64,000 bases of DNA from Prostheceraeus crozeri (GCA_907163375.1 CAJQUW010003065.1:62001-126000); one strand, 5' to 3'; numbered from the stretch's first letter, positions 37,401 through 43,839 are shown. The notes: a model not told the origin generated them from the sequence alone. Numbers and translations are program-made.

Positions 37401-40000
37401 TACGTATATGATTTTTCATGGTATGTTTCATAGTATGATTTTGCTGAGTATGATGTAGGGTATGCTTCATACTAAGTTTCATACTATGTTAAGTCATAGT
37501 ATGAATCATACGTATGCCAGGGTATGGCCCGACAGAGCGTTACATGTCCATAGTATGTTACATACGTCTGTTTCATATTATGTTTCATAGTATGATTCAT
37601 ACCAATTTTTTCTGTACGGGATAACTACTAGCTCATTGTTACACTTAGCTTAGCAAATATTGATGGCTGCATAGGCACATATACTCCTTAGTCCAACACT
37701 AAATGCATAAAACGGTGAATATATACATGTACATGTAGGTAGGATTTGTGTTGAAGTGTAGTTCAAATTTTCAGCTGCTGTCGCTATTTCTACTGCCTGC
37801 AATACATTCGCTCCGCATCTGCACCCTCTCTGTTACTTAATATGATGACCAATGTCCATTTTCACAGAAACGTCTGCTATGAAAAAGACCACGTTTTTGC
37901 CTGACCACGCTAACACTGCATCCTGTAGTCATATTGAATGCTATCGAGATTCATGTTAACAAACTTAGTTACGATTGTGATTCATTCATCACGTTGTTCA
38001 AATCTCAAATGTTTCAAACATACACTACCACATCAAAGTGCTTGATCCCGTCAATGTCATATCTGTAATGAATAATGTTCTAAAATGACCAGAGATGGTT
38101 GCTTTTCAATCATGAAAAAATGTGAAGGGGGTACCCAAAAGAGATCTGATTCTGAGGGAGGAACTAATAGAGATGCTTTTTTACCACCCATTAATTCAGT
38201 TTGTGTAAATGTCCAGTGTATAAGACTAGGCATATATCACAAGTGTACTTATATGCAATAGATTATTTTCTCGAGTTGAATATCTATTTGACTATTTAAT
38301 GCATCCATACCTTGATCTGTAGGCCTAATGTACTACCTATATAAGCCTAGAACGTTGATTATGCTGACAATAATACGATGATCATAATTTCATAGGTTGC
38401 TGTAAGAGGAATAAATTCACTTTGTTCCATCCACCATTGGGCAACATGAAATGAAAAAATGATGTCATCAACATCTTCGATTGCTTTCCAAGAATTCTCG
38501 AGTGCTGGGAATCCCTGGAACATTCTATTTATGCATGCAGCTATGATGTAATTATGGGCTGTGATGTTGCTTGAAAGTCAAATGGGTGTGGTAATAAGGA
38601 GTAAGGATAGAAATTAGCAAAGGGAAGTTATATCTGGTTATTAGACTTAATGAACACTTGAAATTCCGTTACCATGTAGCACCAATGACTTTGTTTTATT
38701 AATGGAATAATTATCACAACTAGGACAATATTTGGTGATAACATTGTCTACAAACCCTAAAACGATAGGCATTCACCATATACGCATTTTCATAATGGAA
38801 CAGCATGTTATGAGATATGTGCTATATACCTGTAAAAGTGATGTATCCTTTTTGAAATTCCGTTACCGAGCATTTTTATGGACACAGATCGAAGAAAATG
38901 AACTTCTCAAAAATTATTTTCTGTGTCATTGAAGAGCTTACCGAAGTGCCACACATGACACATTTCAAAAGGAAAATAGATCTTCATTGACTCAGTAGCA
39001 GTCATGTTAACAGTGAAAATGAAATTCCGTTACCGCCTAGCCAGACCCCAATGCATTGCCCACCGTGCAAGTGCATTCACAAATGTTTATAATGTAGCAG
39101 AATAGTCCGGCAGCCAGAACAATTTTTTGTAGAGAGCGAGGTCGAAAATGAGGCCTTCACATTGTACACGTAATGGCTTCTACGAATCTGCGCGTCTCCC
39201 GAATCCTACCCTGTTCCTGTTTTTGTTAGACAGGATAAACAAAACCCCGTCATGTACATCCAATGAGAAGCAGATTGAACTTTTCGGTAAAATAATATTT
39301 TCTATGTTTCCTCTGATTACGTGAGAATACGAAGCCTTGAGCCGTAATTCTTGACATGAAATGTCTTCAGGTCATTTCCTATTAAGGGAATGTGTTATTA
39401 TCACACTTCTGATCAGTGATGTGTGTGGGAATGTGGTTTGGATTGATCAAAACATTGTGCATGCTGACCTCAAGAGGCTTGCTTAATCTGAACGTGTATT
39501 GTTTTGTAGACAAAGCGCACCAACATGATGCGAAATGACCTGAATTATGGCTCTATGCTTAGTACTTCTCACTTAATCAGATAAAATTTCAGTTTTCCCG
39601 ACAATTTCAATCTGCTTCCCATTGTATTTACATGTATTCTTCTTTGATGCTGTCTGCCAAGAAGAGGAACCGGGTAGACGCATATTCGTAGTAGCCATAG
39701 GGCGCACTCGTTGCTTGGTATCGCTGACTATCGGACTAAAATGTTTATAATAAAATCCGATCGCTTGCATGTTTGATTATCATCTTCAATACAAGTTAAA
39801 GAAATAAAAAGTTCATGAATGAATCTTTCTCCATTTTAGGTGAAGATCTAAGCCTCGTGCTTCATATGCCGCCCCTAATGTCAAACAAGTGGCCGCCTGT
39901 TAAACATTCCATTGACGAAGGAAATACGGAGAAAGCAAATCCAGTGAAAAAAGAATCCAATCAAATTCCAGTTGAAAGGAATAGAAGGCCGGACAGCTGA
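10386..40000 (+). CDS. LETMD1: LETMD1-like LETM1-domain mitochondrial protein (spliced gene)
   Basis: The exons are 10386-10474 (tentative), 11809-12001, 17054-17225, 27737-27838, 27900-28046, 31384-31483 and 39840-40000. From 11809 on, all phases agree and about 290 codons run to a TGA at 39998. The product aligns along its length with vertebrate LETMD1: SFNDFRN then AELEAVRRVPQDMVKMAPVLF, a hydrophobic segment ending YLFPRVLLTSRFW, then EEDLDDFLKRW-type and DLSLVLHMPPLM blocks near the end. LETMD1 is an inner-membrane protein of mitochondria related to LETM1, linked in mammals to respiratory-complex function and brown-fat thermogenesis. The mitochondrial targeting exon was not found. Introns reach 10.5 kb and are filled with transposons. 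Confidence 0.88.
10985..11652. repeat. Minisatellite, 17 copies of a 40-bp unit
   Basis: The unit contains AAAAGTTGACCAGGGACCG then AAAAGGGCTGACGAAGGACTG. Copies differ at a few positions: GGTACC, GGGACC or GGGACT, CTGAA or CTGCA, and rare ACCA to AACA. Forty is not a multiple of three, so the array is open in two minus-strand frames for 247 and 313 codons. These are by-products of the repeat and not genes. It lies in the intron before the 11809 exon of the LETMD1 gene. Confidence 0.95.
11809..12001 (+). CDS. LETMD1: LETMD1-like exon, start of LETM1 domain and transmembrane helix
   Basis: The acceptor is CATGTTGCAG and the donor GTAAGT. The exon encodes the amphipathic region with LSLAELEAVRRVPQDMVK, then the hydrophobic helix APVLFIAILPGTMVVLPI. 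The last codon is split (TT then C in the next exon, giving F). This matches the PYREMEHLRQFRQDV segment of human LETMD1. Confidence 0.88.
12002..12892. other. LETMD1 intron sequence without recognised features
   Basis: A short run near 12160-12230 repeats GCAGACTGGTCTGC-like and TCTGCTTTTTG-like words. I see no exon or transposon terminus. Confidence 0.4.
12893..14511 (-). pseudogene. LINE remnant split by a hAT insertion
   Basis: On the minus strand, 14344-14511 encodes a reverse-transcriptase C-terminal block (RIPSPVKGKLHKVIVRPAML, then EVAEIRMLRFSCGLT). After the hAT element at 13182-14335, 12893-13173 continues with LDKVRNEVIRKKVKV, a GHVQRRNESYVG-like block and NPHRRP-like residues in shifting frames. 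It ends in a GAAGAAGAA tail at 12893-12910. Removing the insertion and one copy of its target makes the reading continuous at FSCGLT-LLDKV. The copy is 5'-truncated and decayed. Confidence 0.8.
13182..14335. mobile_element. Non-autonomous hAT element, 1.15 kb, with 8-bp target duplication
   Basis: The termini are CAGTGTTCCCATTCTC on the left and GGAATGGGAACACTG on the right. GTCAAACC flanks both sides (13174-13181 and 14336-14343), a perfect 8-bp duplication. Just inside the ends are repeated TGCGGAAATT blocks (13197-13290 and 14280-14305). The interior is AT-rich, with no transposase. It sits inside a LINE remnant. Confidence 0.9.
14512..14575 (-). pseudogene. 3' end of a second LINE copy
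   Basis: On the minus strand this reads NPHRRPLKTRRCP then a GAAGAAGAATG tail. It closely resembles the 3' end at 12893-12960 and abuts the truncated 5' start of that LINE. It is a separate, heavily truncated copy of the same family. Confidence 0.55.
14740..15355 (+). pseudogene. CR1/Jockey-like LINE remnant, reverse-transcriptase C-terminus
   Basis: Translation in one main frame gives SIPFLGLAVIETADLV, QQAAQRIGTLFRASSYL, LYKSTIHPYMEYCCHLWAG, LLERVEKRVKNLMGEELA and FKRRVNRLLLG, broken by several stops. This is the C-terminal signature shared by many CR1- and Jockey-clade LINEs. The 3' untranslated part (15356-15470) recurs at 54700-54800. Confidence 0.75.
15471..16049. other. LETMD1 intron sequence without recognised features
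   Basis: AT-rich, no exon, RNA gene or element terminus seen. Confidence 0.4.
16050..16550 (-). pseudogene. IS630/Tc1-type transposase with the middle deleted
   Basis: On the minus strand, 16440-16550 encodes the N-terminal helix-turn-helix region (KQRIVYAFNNGEDYVQT, then ALLGV). From 16400 down to 16050 another frame encodes the catalytic C-terminal half (LVCDNALCHI, then FLPSYIPFHNIAEN and VSVWKAVVKR). The region with the first catalytic aspartate is missing, and a short AT repeat (16388-16400) marks the join. NIAEN replaces the usual NPIEN. It is a deletion derivative. Confidence 0.7.
17054..17225 (+). CDS. LETMD1: LETMD1-like exon, end of membrane segment and ribosome-binding-like region
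   Basis: The acceptor is AATCCTTTCAG and the donor GTGAG. It begins YLFPRVLLTSRFWYQEQ, the family signature that human LETMD1 has as YLFPRQLLIRHFWTPKQQ, followed by an alpha-helical segment ending LLEEVLKE. An ATG at 16977 opens the same frame upstream, but that part is intron, as the phase and the family alignment show. Confidence 0.9.
17226..17684. other. LETMD1 intron sequence without recognised features
   Basis: No exon or element terminus seen. Opposite-strand frames here are short and unremarkable. Confidence 0.35.
17685..17805 (-). repeat. tRNA-derived SINE
   Basis: On the minus strand an A-box-like TGGCCTAGTGATGAAGG (17771-17787) is followed by a B-box-like GGTTCGATTTC (17732-17742) at the spacing of a tRNA promoter. 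A GGTCGGGCGAGTGCGG stretch follows. These are internal RNA polymerase III promoter elements. The sequence between does not fold into a convincing tRNA, so a SINE is the better call. Confidence 0.65.
17806..18560. other. LETMD1 intron sequence without recognised features
   Basis: No exon or element terminus seen. Confidence 0.35.
18564..18700 (+). repeat. End fragment of a hAT-like repeat (CAGGGATGCGGAGTC)
   Basis: It starts CAGGGATGCGGAGTCC and contains the palindrome TCCTATCATTTTGATAGGA. About 130 bp match a minus-strand copy at 45880-46035, including AGGCTTACCTGAACCTAT. The CAGGG start suggests a hAT-type terminus. No opposite end is visible. Confidence 0.6.
18784..21333 (+). CDS. LINE ORF2 fragment: endonuclease end, reverse transcriptase and PHD-like zinc finger
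   Basis: The frame is 849 codons without a stop, but truncated at its 5' end. Residues 36-79 are the tail of an apurinic-type endonuclease (SQIDYVMLRKED, SQHRLVVADIEMR). Residues about 290-560 are reverse transcriptase (WKMSMLIPIFKGKGDP, FGFMPGKGTTDAIF, SFVDLEKAFDRVPR, GVHQGSALSPLLF). The catalytic box reads FAVD at residues 520-523 instead of FADD, so an essential aspartate is valine. A C4HC3-like finger follows at about 577-622 (CGVC, CTDCGRWIHKRCSG, CKRC), then the YGSETWAMK and RGRPRTTW blocks. A GATGATGAT tail follows at 21330. The long open frame implies a young copy. Confidence 0.92.
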   Translation: MMCASHGFSPVSTRQDNPHPSQKILFCFYASGNACSQIDYVMLRKEDRKTVKDVKVIASEECVSQHRLVVADIEMRTRVKLKRKFVPKLKVWELTKPEIGAAFLELVSKREREVTDASGVEMKWKGMKQVWLQTADGVCGRTKGPARHKETWWWCDEVAHAVELKRSLWLKWKKSGTNKDLEAYRTAKRSARRMVWNAQEEKRKELAQQMTNEKGKKTFFKVAKQKARESRDVIGPTCMKNEHGDIVASKEEVMTVWKQHMERLMNIENDWDGVAESDPVQGPCCRLEISEFESALKESSLGKAAGPSGVTVEMMTACGALSSKWLASLCNAILEEGQIPADWKMSMLIPIFKGKGDPLCCGSYRGIKITEHALKIYERVLERRIRAQVDIDSMQFGFMPGKGTTDAIFIVRQLQEKCLARKSDLYLSFVDLEKAFDRVPRKIVMWSLRRSGVEEWLVKAVKALYTDARTSVAFGGGGSDSFEVTVGVHQGSALSPLLFAIVIDAISSETREGLPWEVLFAVDLVIMARSEAVLMEKVVKWKTCLEAKGLKVNSEKTKMMISSDGAGNTDRSGIYPCGVCNKGVGANSIRCTDCGRWIHKRCSGVKGRITSATARGFACKRCKGDISSATKMGDGIEVDVAGQRYEVVNRFCYLGDMLDGGGGADVAVSTRIRCGWKRFHELLPFLASRGTPLWMKEKVYEACVRSRMLYGSETWAMKTESKMKMVRAERRMVRWLCGVSLRDRISSEELLQRLHLVGVEEAMRRRRLRWYGHVVRKPDEDWVKKVWKIEIPGRKIRGRPRTTWEETVRGDCRRLGLCEDLCKDRGRWRTAIRGNRPTQPTAEKGTLNV
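21348..22497. other. LETMD1 intron sequence without recognised features
   Basis: AT-rich. A TTAACCCTATCAATGCCGG near 21557 resembles a piggyBac-like end, but no partner end is visible. Confidence 0.35.
22506..23339. mobile_element. Non-autonomous hAT element, 834 bp
   Basis: It starts CAGGCTTGTAGTCAAG and ends CTTGACCACAAGCCTG. The flanks are ATGGCCAT (22498-22505) and ATGGACAT (23340-23347), an 8-bp target duplication with one change. Both ends are packed with AAGTACAAGTACTTG-type repeats (at least eight on each side), probably transposase-binding sites. The interior has no transposase. Confidence 0.88.
23348..24971. other. LETMD1 intron sequence without recognised genes
   Basis: A pyrimidine-rich patch lies near 23390-23530. 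Near 24800-24900 CCCAAGGTC-type words repeat three times over 60 bp. Neither looks coding. Confidence 0.35.
24972..27639 (-). mobile_element. DNA transposon of unassigned superfamily, 2.67 kb
   Basis: The ends are GGGCAATTCCAC (24972-24983) and GTGGAATTGCCC (27628-27639), flanked by ATAG on both sides (24968-24971 and 27640-27643). This gives a 12-bp perfect inverted repeat and a 4-bp target duplication. One transposase-like gene runs on the minus strand. The motif GTTCGTTCGTGAC and close variants occurs eight times, all in the same direction: near 25334, 25501, 25525, 27043, 27225, 27239, 27432 and 27612. The last copy touches the right terminus. The element lies in a LETMD1 intron, just upstream of the 27737 exon. 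Confidence 0.8.
25812..27033 (-). pseudogene. Transposase-like protein with SDGP...SQFKN and HGKG motifs, one frameshift
   Basis: The first frame (27033-26509) gives a cysteine-containing segment (CDECANGQ), then LVHFDFSENATCPFQDEVQS and AHWKQKQ. The reading moves to a second frame (from about 26600 to 25812) with LFVVCVF, FKFNDCPSC, then FWSDGPASQFKNRYTAML, NHFARKYGLQISWNFFATA, HGKGCVDVVGGSAKR and a small C-terminal domain. Proteins with DFSEN...QDEVQSAHW, SDG..SQFKN and HGKG..D..GG..KR recur in many invertebrate genomes and behave as transposon genes. I cannot assign a named superfamily. The aspartates in DFSEN, SDGP and HGKGxxD are candidate catalytic residues by inference. The frameshift makes this copy probably inactive. 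Confidence 0.75.
27737..27838 (+). CDS. LETMD1: LETMD1-like exon
   Basis: Thirty-four codons in phase 0 lie between a TGTTCAG acceptor and a GTAAGT donor. It reads VKQGKLVPTERIIHLS and corresponds to the LCTKIQRGTHPAIHDILAL part of human LETMD1. It starts only 97 bases after the end of a large DNA transposon in the preceding intron. Confidence 0.88.
27900..28046 (+). CDS. LETMD1: LETMD1-like exon
   Basis: Forty-nine codons in phase 0 follow a 61-base intron, the shortest in the gene. It holds the RLEKYGRILYHQDIAIMREG segment, aligned with RHRLKTHTTVIHQLDKAL in human LETMD1. A GTAAGC donor follows. Confidence 0.88.
28098..28330 (-). repeat. tRNA-derived SINE
   Basis: On the minus strand an A-box region (GTGGCAAAGTGGTTGAGTGC, 28301-28320) is followed by a B-box-like GAGGTCGAGCCCC (28264-28276). 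After it comes GGAAGGGCATCCGGACTAAA, a word common after the tRNA part of invertebrate SINEs. The tRNA head resembles a serine/leucine-type tRNA. It lies in LETMD1 intron 4. Confidence 0.75.
28555..28695 (+). pseudogene. 3' end of a LINE with a GTGA repeat tail
   Basis: The frame reads RTVWRNAIKPNRHLRTSNP then RKRRRKIVE and a stop. GTGAGTGAGTGAGTGA follows directly. WRNAIK and basic residues before the stop are typical of LINE C-termini, and the short tandem tail is a LINE 3' signature. Confidence 0.6.
28700..29285 (-). mobile_element. Penelope-like element remnant: GIY-YIG endonuclease end plus terminal repeat
   Basis: On the minus strand 29282-28941 encodes a GIY-YIG-type C-terminal region (SFISLRERMNEHRFDIRH, then HSLEDVKVTVLKKLNG and LKFISQLMTDWSFGLNMQ), typical of Penelope-like retroelements. 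Downstream, 28826-28785 shows CTGAGGA, a hairpin closed by GAGT/ACTC, then GAAA, resembling the hammerhead-ribozyme core found in the terminal repeats of these elements. No reverse transcriptase remains nearby. Confidence 0.65.
29560..29720 (+). pseudogene. Penelope-like GIY-YIG fragment, plus orientation
   Basis: One frame reads YDDCDKQYIGESGRGSVL, matching the start of the GIY-YIG nuclease fold (CxxCxxxYIGESGR) in Penelope-like elements. It fades after about 30 codons. The opposite orientation to 28700-29285 suggests a separate insertion or an inversion. Confidence 0.5.
30135..30437 (+). pseudogene. 5'-truncated LINE, last hundred codons
   Basis: The frame reads RLRQKRLRRFGHVKTA, DGRRPPGRPKKT, a stop, HACVKEDIEYLKIKED and SNPGGIVKKRRK, then AAAATGAAAAAGTAAAGTAA. 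This is the C-terminal R..FGHV...GRP block of RTE/L1-like LINEs with an A-rich tail. Confidence 0.7.
30440..31383. other. LETMD1 intron sequence without recognised features
   Basis: AT-rich; no exon or element terminus seen. Confidence 0.35.
31384..31483 (+). CDS. LETMD1: LETMD1-like exon
   Basis: The exon encodes LCLARGISPFTSSDEELDDF then LKRWCSVTSKLNV. It matches the ACYLRGLNS...WLGEWLQIS block that closes the LETM1 domain. It ends in phase 1 at a GTGAG donor. This joins exactly to the exon at 39840, giving NVGEDLSLVLHMPP. Confidence 0.88.
31693..33829. mobile_element. hAT-like element or pair of ends (CAGGCCTG) in LETMD1 intron 5
   Basis: CAGGCCTGTGATTA begins at 31693, and TAATTACAGGCCTG ends at 33829 in inverted orientation. 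Both ends carry repeated CCTCAAATTT-type words just inside. CATTTA touches both outer boundaries (31687-31692 and 33830-33835), six bases where hAT normally duplicates eight. No transposase is visible inside. It may be one decayed 2.1-kb element or the ends of two. Confidence 0.5.
34586..37622. mobile_element. Hairpin-rich 3.0-kb element with inverted termini, non-coding
   Basis: The ends are ATCCCGTACAGAAA (34586-34599) and TTTTCTGTACGGGAT (37608-37622). Next to the left end is a run of 54-bp tandem units (about 34610-35065, seven or eight copies), each built around CATACTATGAAACATAGTATG-type palindromes. The right end (about 36940-37600) holds longer, less regular repeats of the same words, including copies of GTATGGCCCGACAGAGCGTT near 37303 and 37524. 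The 1.9-kb middle is AT-rich without a gene. Flanking AA on both sides is not decisive for target size. Confidence 0.7.
34684..34946. repeat. 54-bp tandem repeat with internal palindrome
   Basis: Units run GAATAGCGCATACGTATGTA, then TTAACATACTATG, AAACATAGTATGCATAAATAT. Because 54 is divisible by three, the minus strand stays open with an 18-residue repeat (FIFMHTMFHSML), which is not a gene. Confidence 0.85.
37623..39162. other. LETMD1 intron 5, with three GAAATTCCGTTACC motifs
   Basis: TGAAATTCCGTTACC occurs near 38659, 38851 and 39019 in the same direction, spaced about 190 and 170 bp apart. A fourth, inverted, is at 34093-34113 as part of CCGTTACCGGTAACGGAATTTC. No coding sequence is apparent. 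Confidence 0.5.
39163..39722. repeat. Long inverted repeat in LETMD1 intron 5
   Basis: Left arm about 39163-39382, right arm about 39520-39722, loop about 130 bp. Paired words include GAAGCAGATTGAA (39270 and, inverted, 39610), GTGAGAAnnAC and CAGGTCATTTC. The arms are diverged (roughly 75-80% by eye). It ends 118 bases before the terminal exon. It could be a foldback element or the inverted terminal regions of an old retroposon. Confidence 0.55.
39840..40000 (+). CDS. LETMD1: LETMD1-like terminal exon
   Basis: The acceptor is CTCCATTTTAG. The first residues, GEDLSLVLHMPPLMSN, match EAELSLLLHNVVLLSTN at the end of human LETMD1. A lysine- and glutamate-rich tail of about 35 residues follows and extends beyond the vertebrate C-terminus. 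The stop is TGA at 39998. Intron 5 (31484-39839) is 8.4 kb and nearly all repeats. Confidence 0.88.
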
Positions 40001-40540
40001 TGACTTGAAGTTTGCTCTTTGGTGTCTCAATTGTTTCGCAAGGAAGAATTCTCTCAATGATAGTTGTGACAATTGTTTCTAAAGATTTTTTCGAGTATTT
40101 TCTTTTTTCCTTCCACAAATGGAAATCATTTGAAGAGTTAGTGTGAAACTATTGACGATGATGGATTAGTACTGTACATTTCCTGATCCCACTAGTTTAT
40201 TTAAGACAATATTTTTATATGAATTAAATCGATTGATGACATTGTCTGGTTTTGATTTACATTTCTACCGAAGAGCTCCATAATTTCTTGTAGGTCTATA
40301 CGAAGGCTAATTGAAATTGGAAGTAGGCTACATGTGCGGTATGCGACATTTGATTTCAATGGAAAATTTGGCAGCGGCTAAACGGACCTTTCCATTTAGT
40401 GATGTTTTCACTGCATTGGTGCTAAGTTTTTACATGTGCCAGGATGGGACTAGAGCGTGCCAGTTTTTCTATTACATTGCATGCATGGCCTTAGCATTTC
40501 AAGGTCAGATTTCTATTGAATAAAATTTTAAAGTTGGGTT
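40001..40540 (+). promoter_or_regulatory. LETMD1-like 3' untranslated region and polyadenylation signal
   Basis: An AATAAA at 40519-40524 is the best polyadenylation signal after the stop codon. A weaker AATTAAA lies near 40221. The alternative is a shorter UTR ending near 40240. Confidence 0.5.
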
Positions 40541-41768
40541 CTTTTGCTTACATTTGGTCACCTAGCCAGGCCCCTAACAAGAAATAAGTTGACTATTGAC
40601 TGAAGTTTGTCATGCCAGAGTTCATGATTTTGTGAAATTCACAAGGATACACGACGTCCACATCACCAGGTTCATTTAACTGCAGGTGCATGATATTAGG
40701 ACCTTAAGGTTACTACGCGAAAGTCATGTCTGATATGACAGACCCGAGGTGCAAAAACACGGAAAGGTCAAAATTTGTTAGCTCTAGGCTATTGTAGTTC
40801 GAATTTCCAGTAGATTATCTTGCAAATTATCTAGAATTTTTAAGTGATCCGAGTTTTATGCATTAAGGATCGATCACATTATTTGAAAGGTTCAAACTAA
40901 GTTTCTGTAGCCCATAGCTGGTCAACTCTTCTACTCACAAACTAAGGAAAAGTCGATCATTTTTAAACTTATTTTCTTGAAAATAGATATGCATGCATGC
41001 ATCATTGACTCATAAGAAACGAAAAAACAGCGAGGACTTCACATCATCGGCACAGGTCAGTACCACGAGGATAGACAGGCCACACATATGAAAATATTGT
41101 CACTTGAAGATAACGGGCAAAAACATGAACGGGCGATATGTATGATGCGGGTTGAATACATTTCTCATGATCATGATATGATTAATTACACGTGACGTCC
41201 AGCAAAACGATAAAAAATCGAATAGCTTTCACGAAGACTAAATGAGCGATTGACAAATAAGGAACAATAGAATATGATAAAAACAAAAAAAATACTCCCA
41301 CTGTCTAAAAATATCTGACAAGGACGCGACAAAATGCAGATGAGCGTGTGGGAATTCTTGGGTAGAAACCATTAAAGTTCAAAACGCAGTGGATGGAATA
41401 GAAAGAAAAGAGAGGTTATAAACTCATATGAACAATTCATAAAAGTAGGAAATCGTGCAAGTAGGAAGGGAGAAGACAGAGATAAAGGTTCCAATGAACT
41501 CGAAGTCATCACTACGGTTGGAAAATATTATTTTGTTCCATTGTACAGCATCTGTTTATCTTTTCCACAGCGAAGGTATGCAGAAATTCATGCATGCAAA
41601 AGCTAATTTTTTTCCTTTCAAGTAGGATTGACTTGCATGTTTGGAAGCAATGAAGAAATAAATTCAAGCAAAATTTATCCGAGTACCTTTCATTAATTGG
41701 TCTTAAAGTTATACAACGCATGGATTTTCATTCAACGTTGATTGCATAACATCTAATAACTGATGTCC
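40541..41768. other. Intergenic sequence between converging genes
   Basis: No coding or element signature seen. Confidence 0.35.
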
Positions 41769-41881
41769 AAGTTGACGGAGGGAAAACTCTTCACGTGTGA
41801 ACAGGACCGAAGTAACAGCCGAAACGTGTAGCCTGTGACCATATAGACATCGTCGAACTGTGGTTTTCCCTCCGTCAACTT
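41769..41881. repeat. 19-bp perfect inverted repeat with 75-bp loop
   Basis: AAGTTGACGGAGGGAAAAC (41769-41787) is mirrored by GTTTTCCCTCCGTCAACTT (41863-41881). The loop contains GAAGTAACAGCCGAAACGTG, a word that resembles Penelope-like terminal repeats. It may be a remnant of one. Confidence 0.6.
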
Positions 41882-42126
41882 CGACTGCAAAAAGAAGCCA
41901 CATATTCAATCTTTAAAGAATGGCTGTGATATAGTACCATTTTAATAGCAGCACATGAATGCGAAACTTTCTATTCAAATGATAGAAACACTGGATATGT
42001 GAATATTTCTTCATAATTTGATGTTCACTAGGTTTGTCATCTTCACTTTCTTGTGCTGCCTTCGGTATCATAAAAGGGAATATTTGTGTTCAGGCATTGT
42101 AATAGCGATGGCACTGTGTGCGACTA

Positions 42127-42132
42127 TTTATT
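42127..42132 (-). promoter_or_regulatory. Possible polyadenylation signal of the minus-strand proline-rich gene
   Basis: AATAAA on the minus strand, about 550 bases after the stop codon at 42684. It is the nearest good match in that direction that I noticed. Confidence 0.35.
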
Positions 42133-42683
42133 GAACCTCTATCAACTGGATGAAAATTCATGCATGGCAGAAAACTTCGCGAGAAATGAATGAATGAGCA
42201 GAACTTCAAACAGATCTCAAATACTGTTAGTAAATGGGAACAGTTCTGCATGCATCAATTTTTGAAAACAAACGTTAAATGGATGATGTACAAAGGAATC
42301 AAGCATTGACATCGACTCCTGCAATAACTTCTTTTGTCGACCTATTTTCACATGATTACATTATTTGAGAAGTTTTTCAGAAATATGAAATATTTACATT
42401 TTCTACAATACAAGAATCAAGATGTGGACAAAGAACGTGTAAAAGTTTTACAAAATGCTTTACGAATTCAGCTTAATTCCATACAGTCCACCTGAGTTTC
42501 AACGCAAGACAGGCTTTTTACATCCAATTAACTATCCGTTAGCCGGGCTTAACATTGTGACTCTTTTCTCCTCGGTAAGTTCGAGCTATACAACATGTTA
42601 CTACAATACATCCTTTGAAGTAGTACAGCCATACAATAATTATCAAAAAGGGTACGTAAGTTTGGTAGAAATGCCATCAAGTG

Positions 42684-43702
42684 TTAAACCATCACCGATC
42701 CTCCAAGAGAAAGGCCGTTTTGATCTCCACCGTCGCCACCACCAGTGCTTTTGAAAAATATCACACCTGCCCGGCTGGACGGTGTCATCGATGTAGTTGA
42801 AGGCGGTGCTTGACGGGTCATTAGAGGAGGTACTGGGGACCATGCGTTCTCGTATCGAGGATTTGGAGAACGTCGATGACTTGGTCTAGGTGGTGGCATA
42901 GGTGCGGGCATTGGCCAGTTTTCATACGGAGATGTACTTCTTGGAGGTTGAGGCGCAACACTTTCATCTTGTGCTTTCAACCAGGGATCTACTGGATCGT
43001 AGCTTTGGTGAGACGGCAACCTAGTCATGGGTGAATTCCGTCGTGCGTTAGGTGGCACGTACAAAGCTGGAGACGGTGGCGCGACCACAGATGGTGGATG
43101 TGAACTATAAGGAGGTGGCTGGTAAGGTGGAACAGCTTCTGAGCTTCGTCCTGACTCTTGACGTTGAACTGGAGATACACCGTTACTAAGGGGAGCCGCA
43201 ATAACCCATGGCAGAGGTTCTCTGGCCCTCGTGCTATGAGACTCACGGCTGACGGCAGATCGATCATCAACAGAGCCATCTCCTGTTCCAACATAACTGC
43301 TGGACACCGATCGGTTCTCTTTCGACACTCCCCTTCGTGATCGTTGTCTTTGACGGCGACCAGAGCGACGCTTTGGAGATCCACTTGCCGGAACCTCAGG
43401 TTCTGGGGTAGTGGGTGAAGATTGCAGCCTTGGAGAGGCCTCGCGAAGAAGTCTATTCGCAGACAGTCTTTGAGGAGGAGTTTGATGGAGAGATTCACGG
43501 CTAGCGTGTGGAGACAAGGTGTCCACTTCTGTGACTAGAGTGTCGAATTCGTGAGGGGAGTCATAAGGGCGGCGTTGAGAGGAGTTTAGATTGAGAGGGG
43601 CTTGAGATGGTGATGGAGAAGGAACAAATAGCGGAGCTGGCTTGTTCAATTGAGGACGTCGCATGTTGATGTATTCCATCTCCGAACTCTTCACCGGTTG
43701 AG
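42684..43702 (-). CDS. Proline/serine-rich terminal exon of an unidentified host gene
   Basis: An acceptor (CTACTTTCAG) opens a frame of 338 codons to a stop. The sequence begins QPVKSSEMEYINMRR. It is low-complexity and rich in P, S and R, with a basic cluster (SGSPKRRSGRRQRQRSRRG), PPYQPPPYSS motifs that fit WW-domain binding, several PxxP motifs that fit SH3 binding, and tyrosines in YINM and SPYENW contexts. The C-terminus is SVMV, compatible with a class II PDZ ligand. This composition is typical of the cytoplasmic tail of an adhesion or guidance receptor, or of a cytoskeletal adaptor. I do not recognise the family. No ATG start is needed, because the exon is internal to a longer message. 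Confidence 0.75.
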
Positions 43703-43839
43703 CTGAAAGTAGAAGGCCATGTTATATGCAAATATACGAATAGGTAGAACATTATTCAGATAAAACCACAAAACACTTTCCTACACCGATTATCTTCTAT
43801 CTGGAAGAATTTCTGAAAAATGGAAATTGTTTTGCTTAC

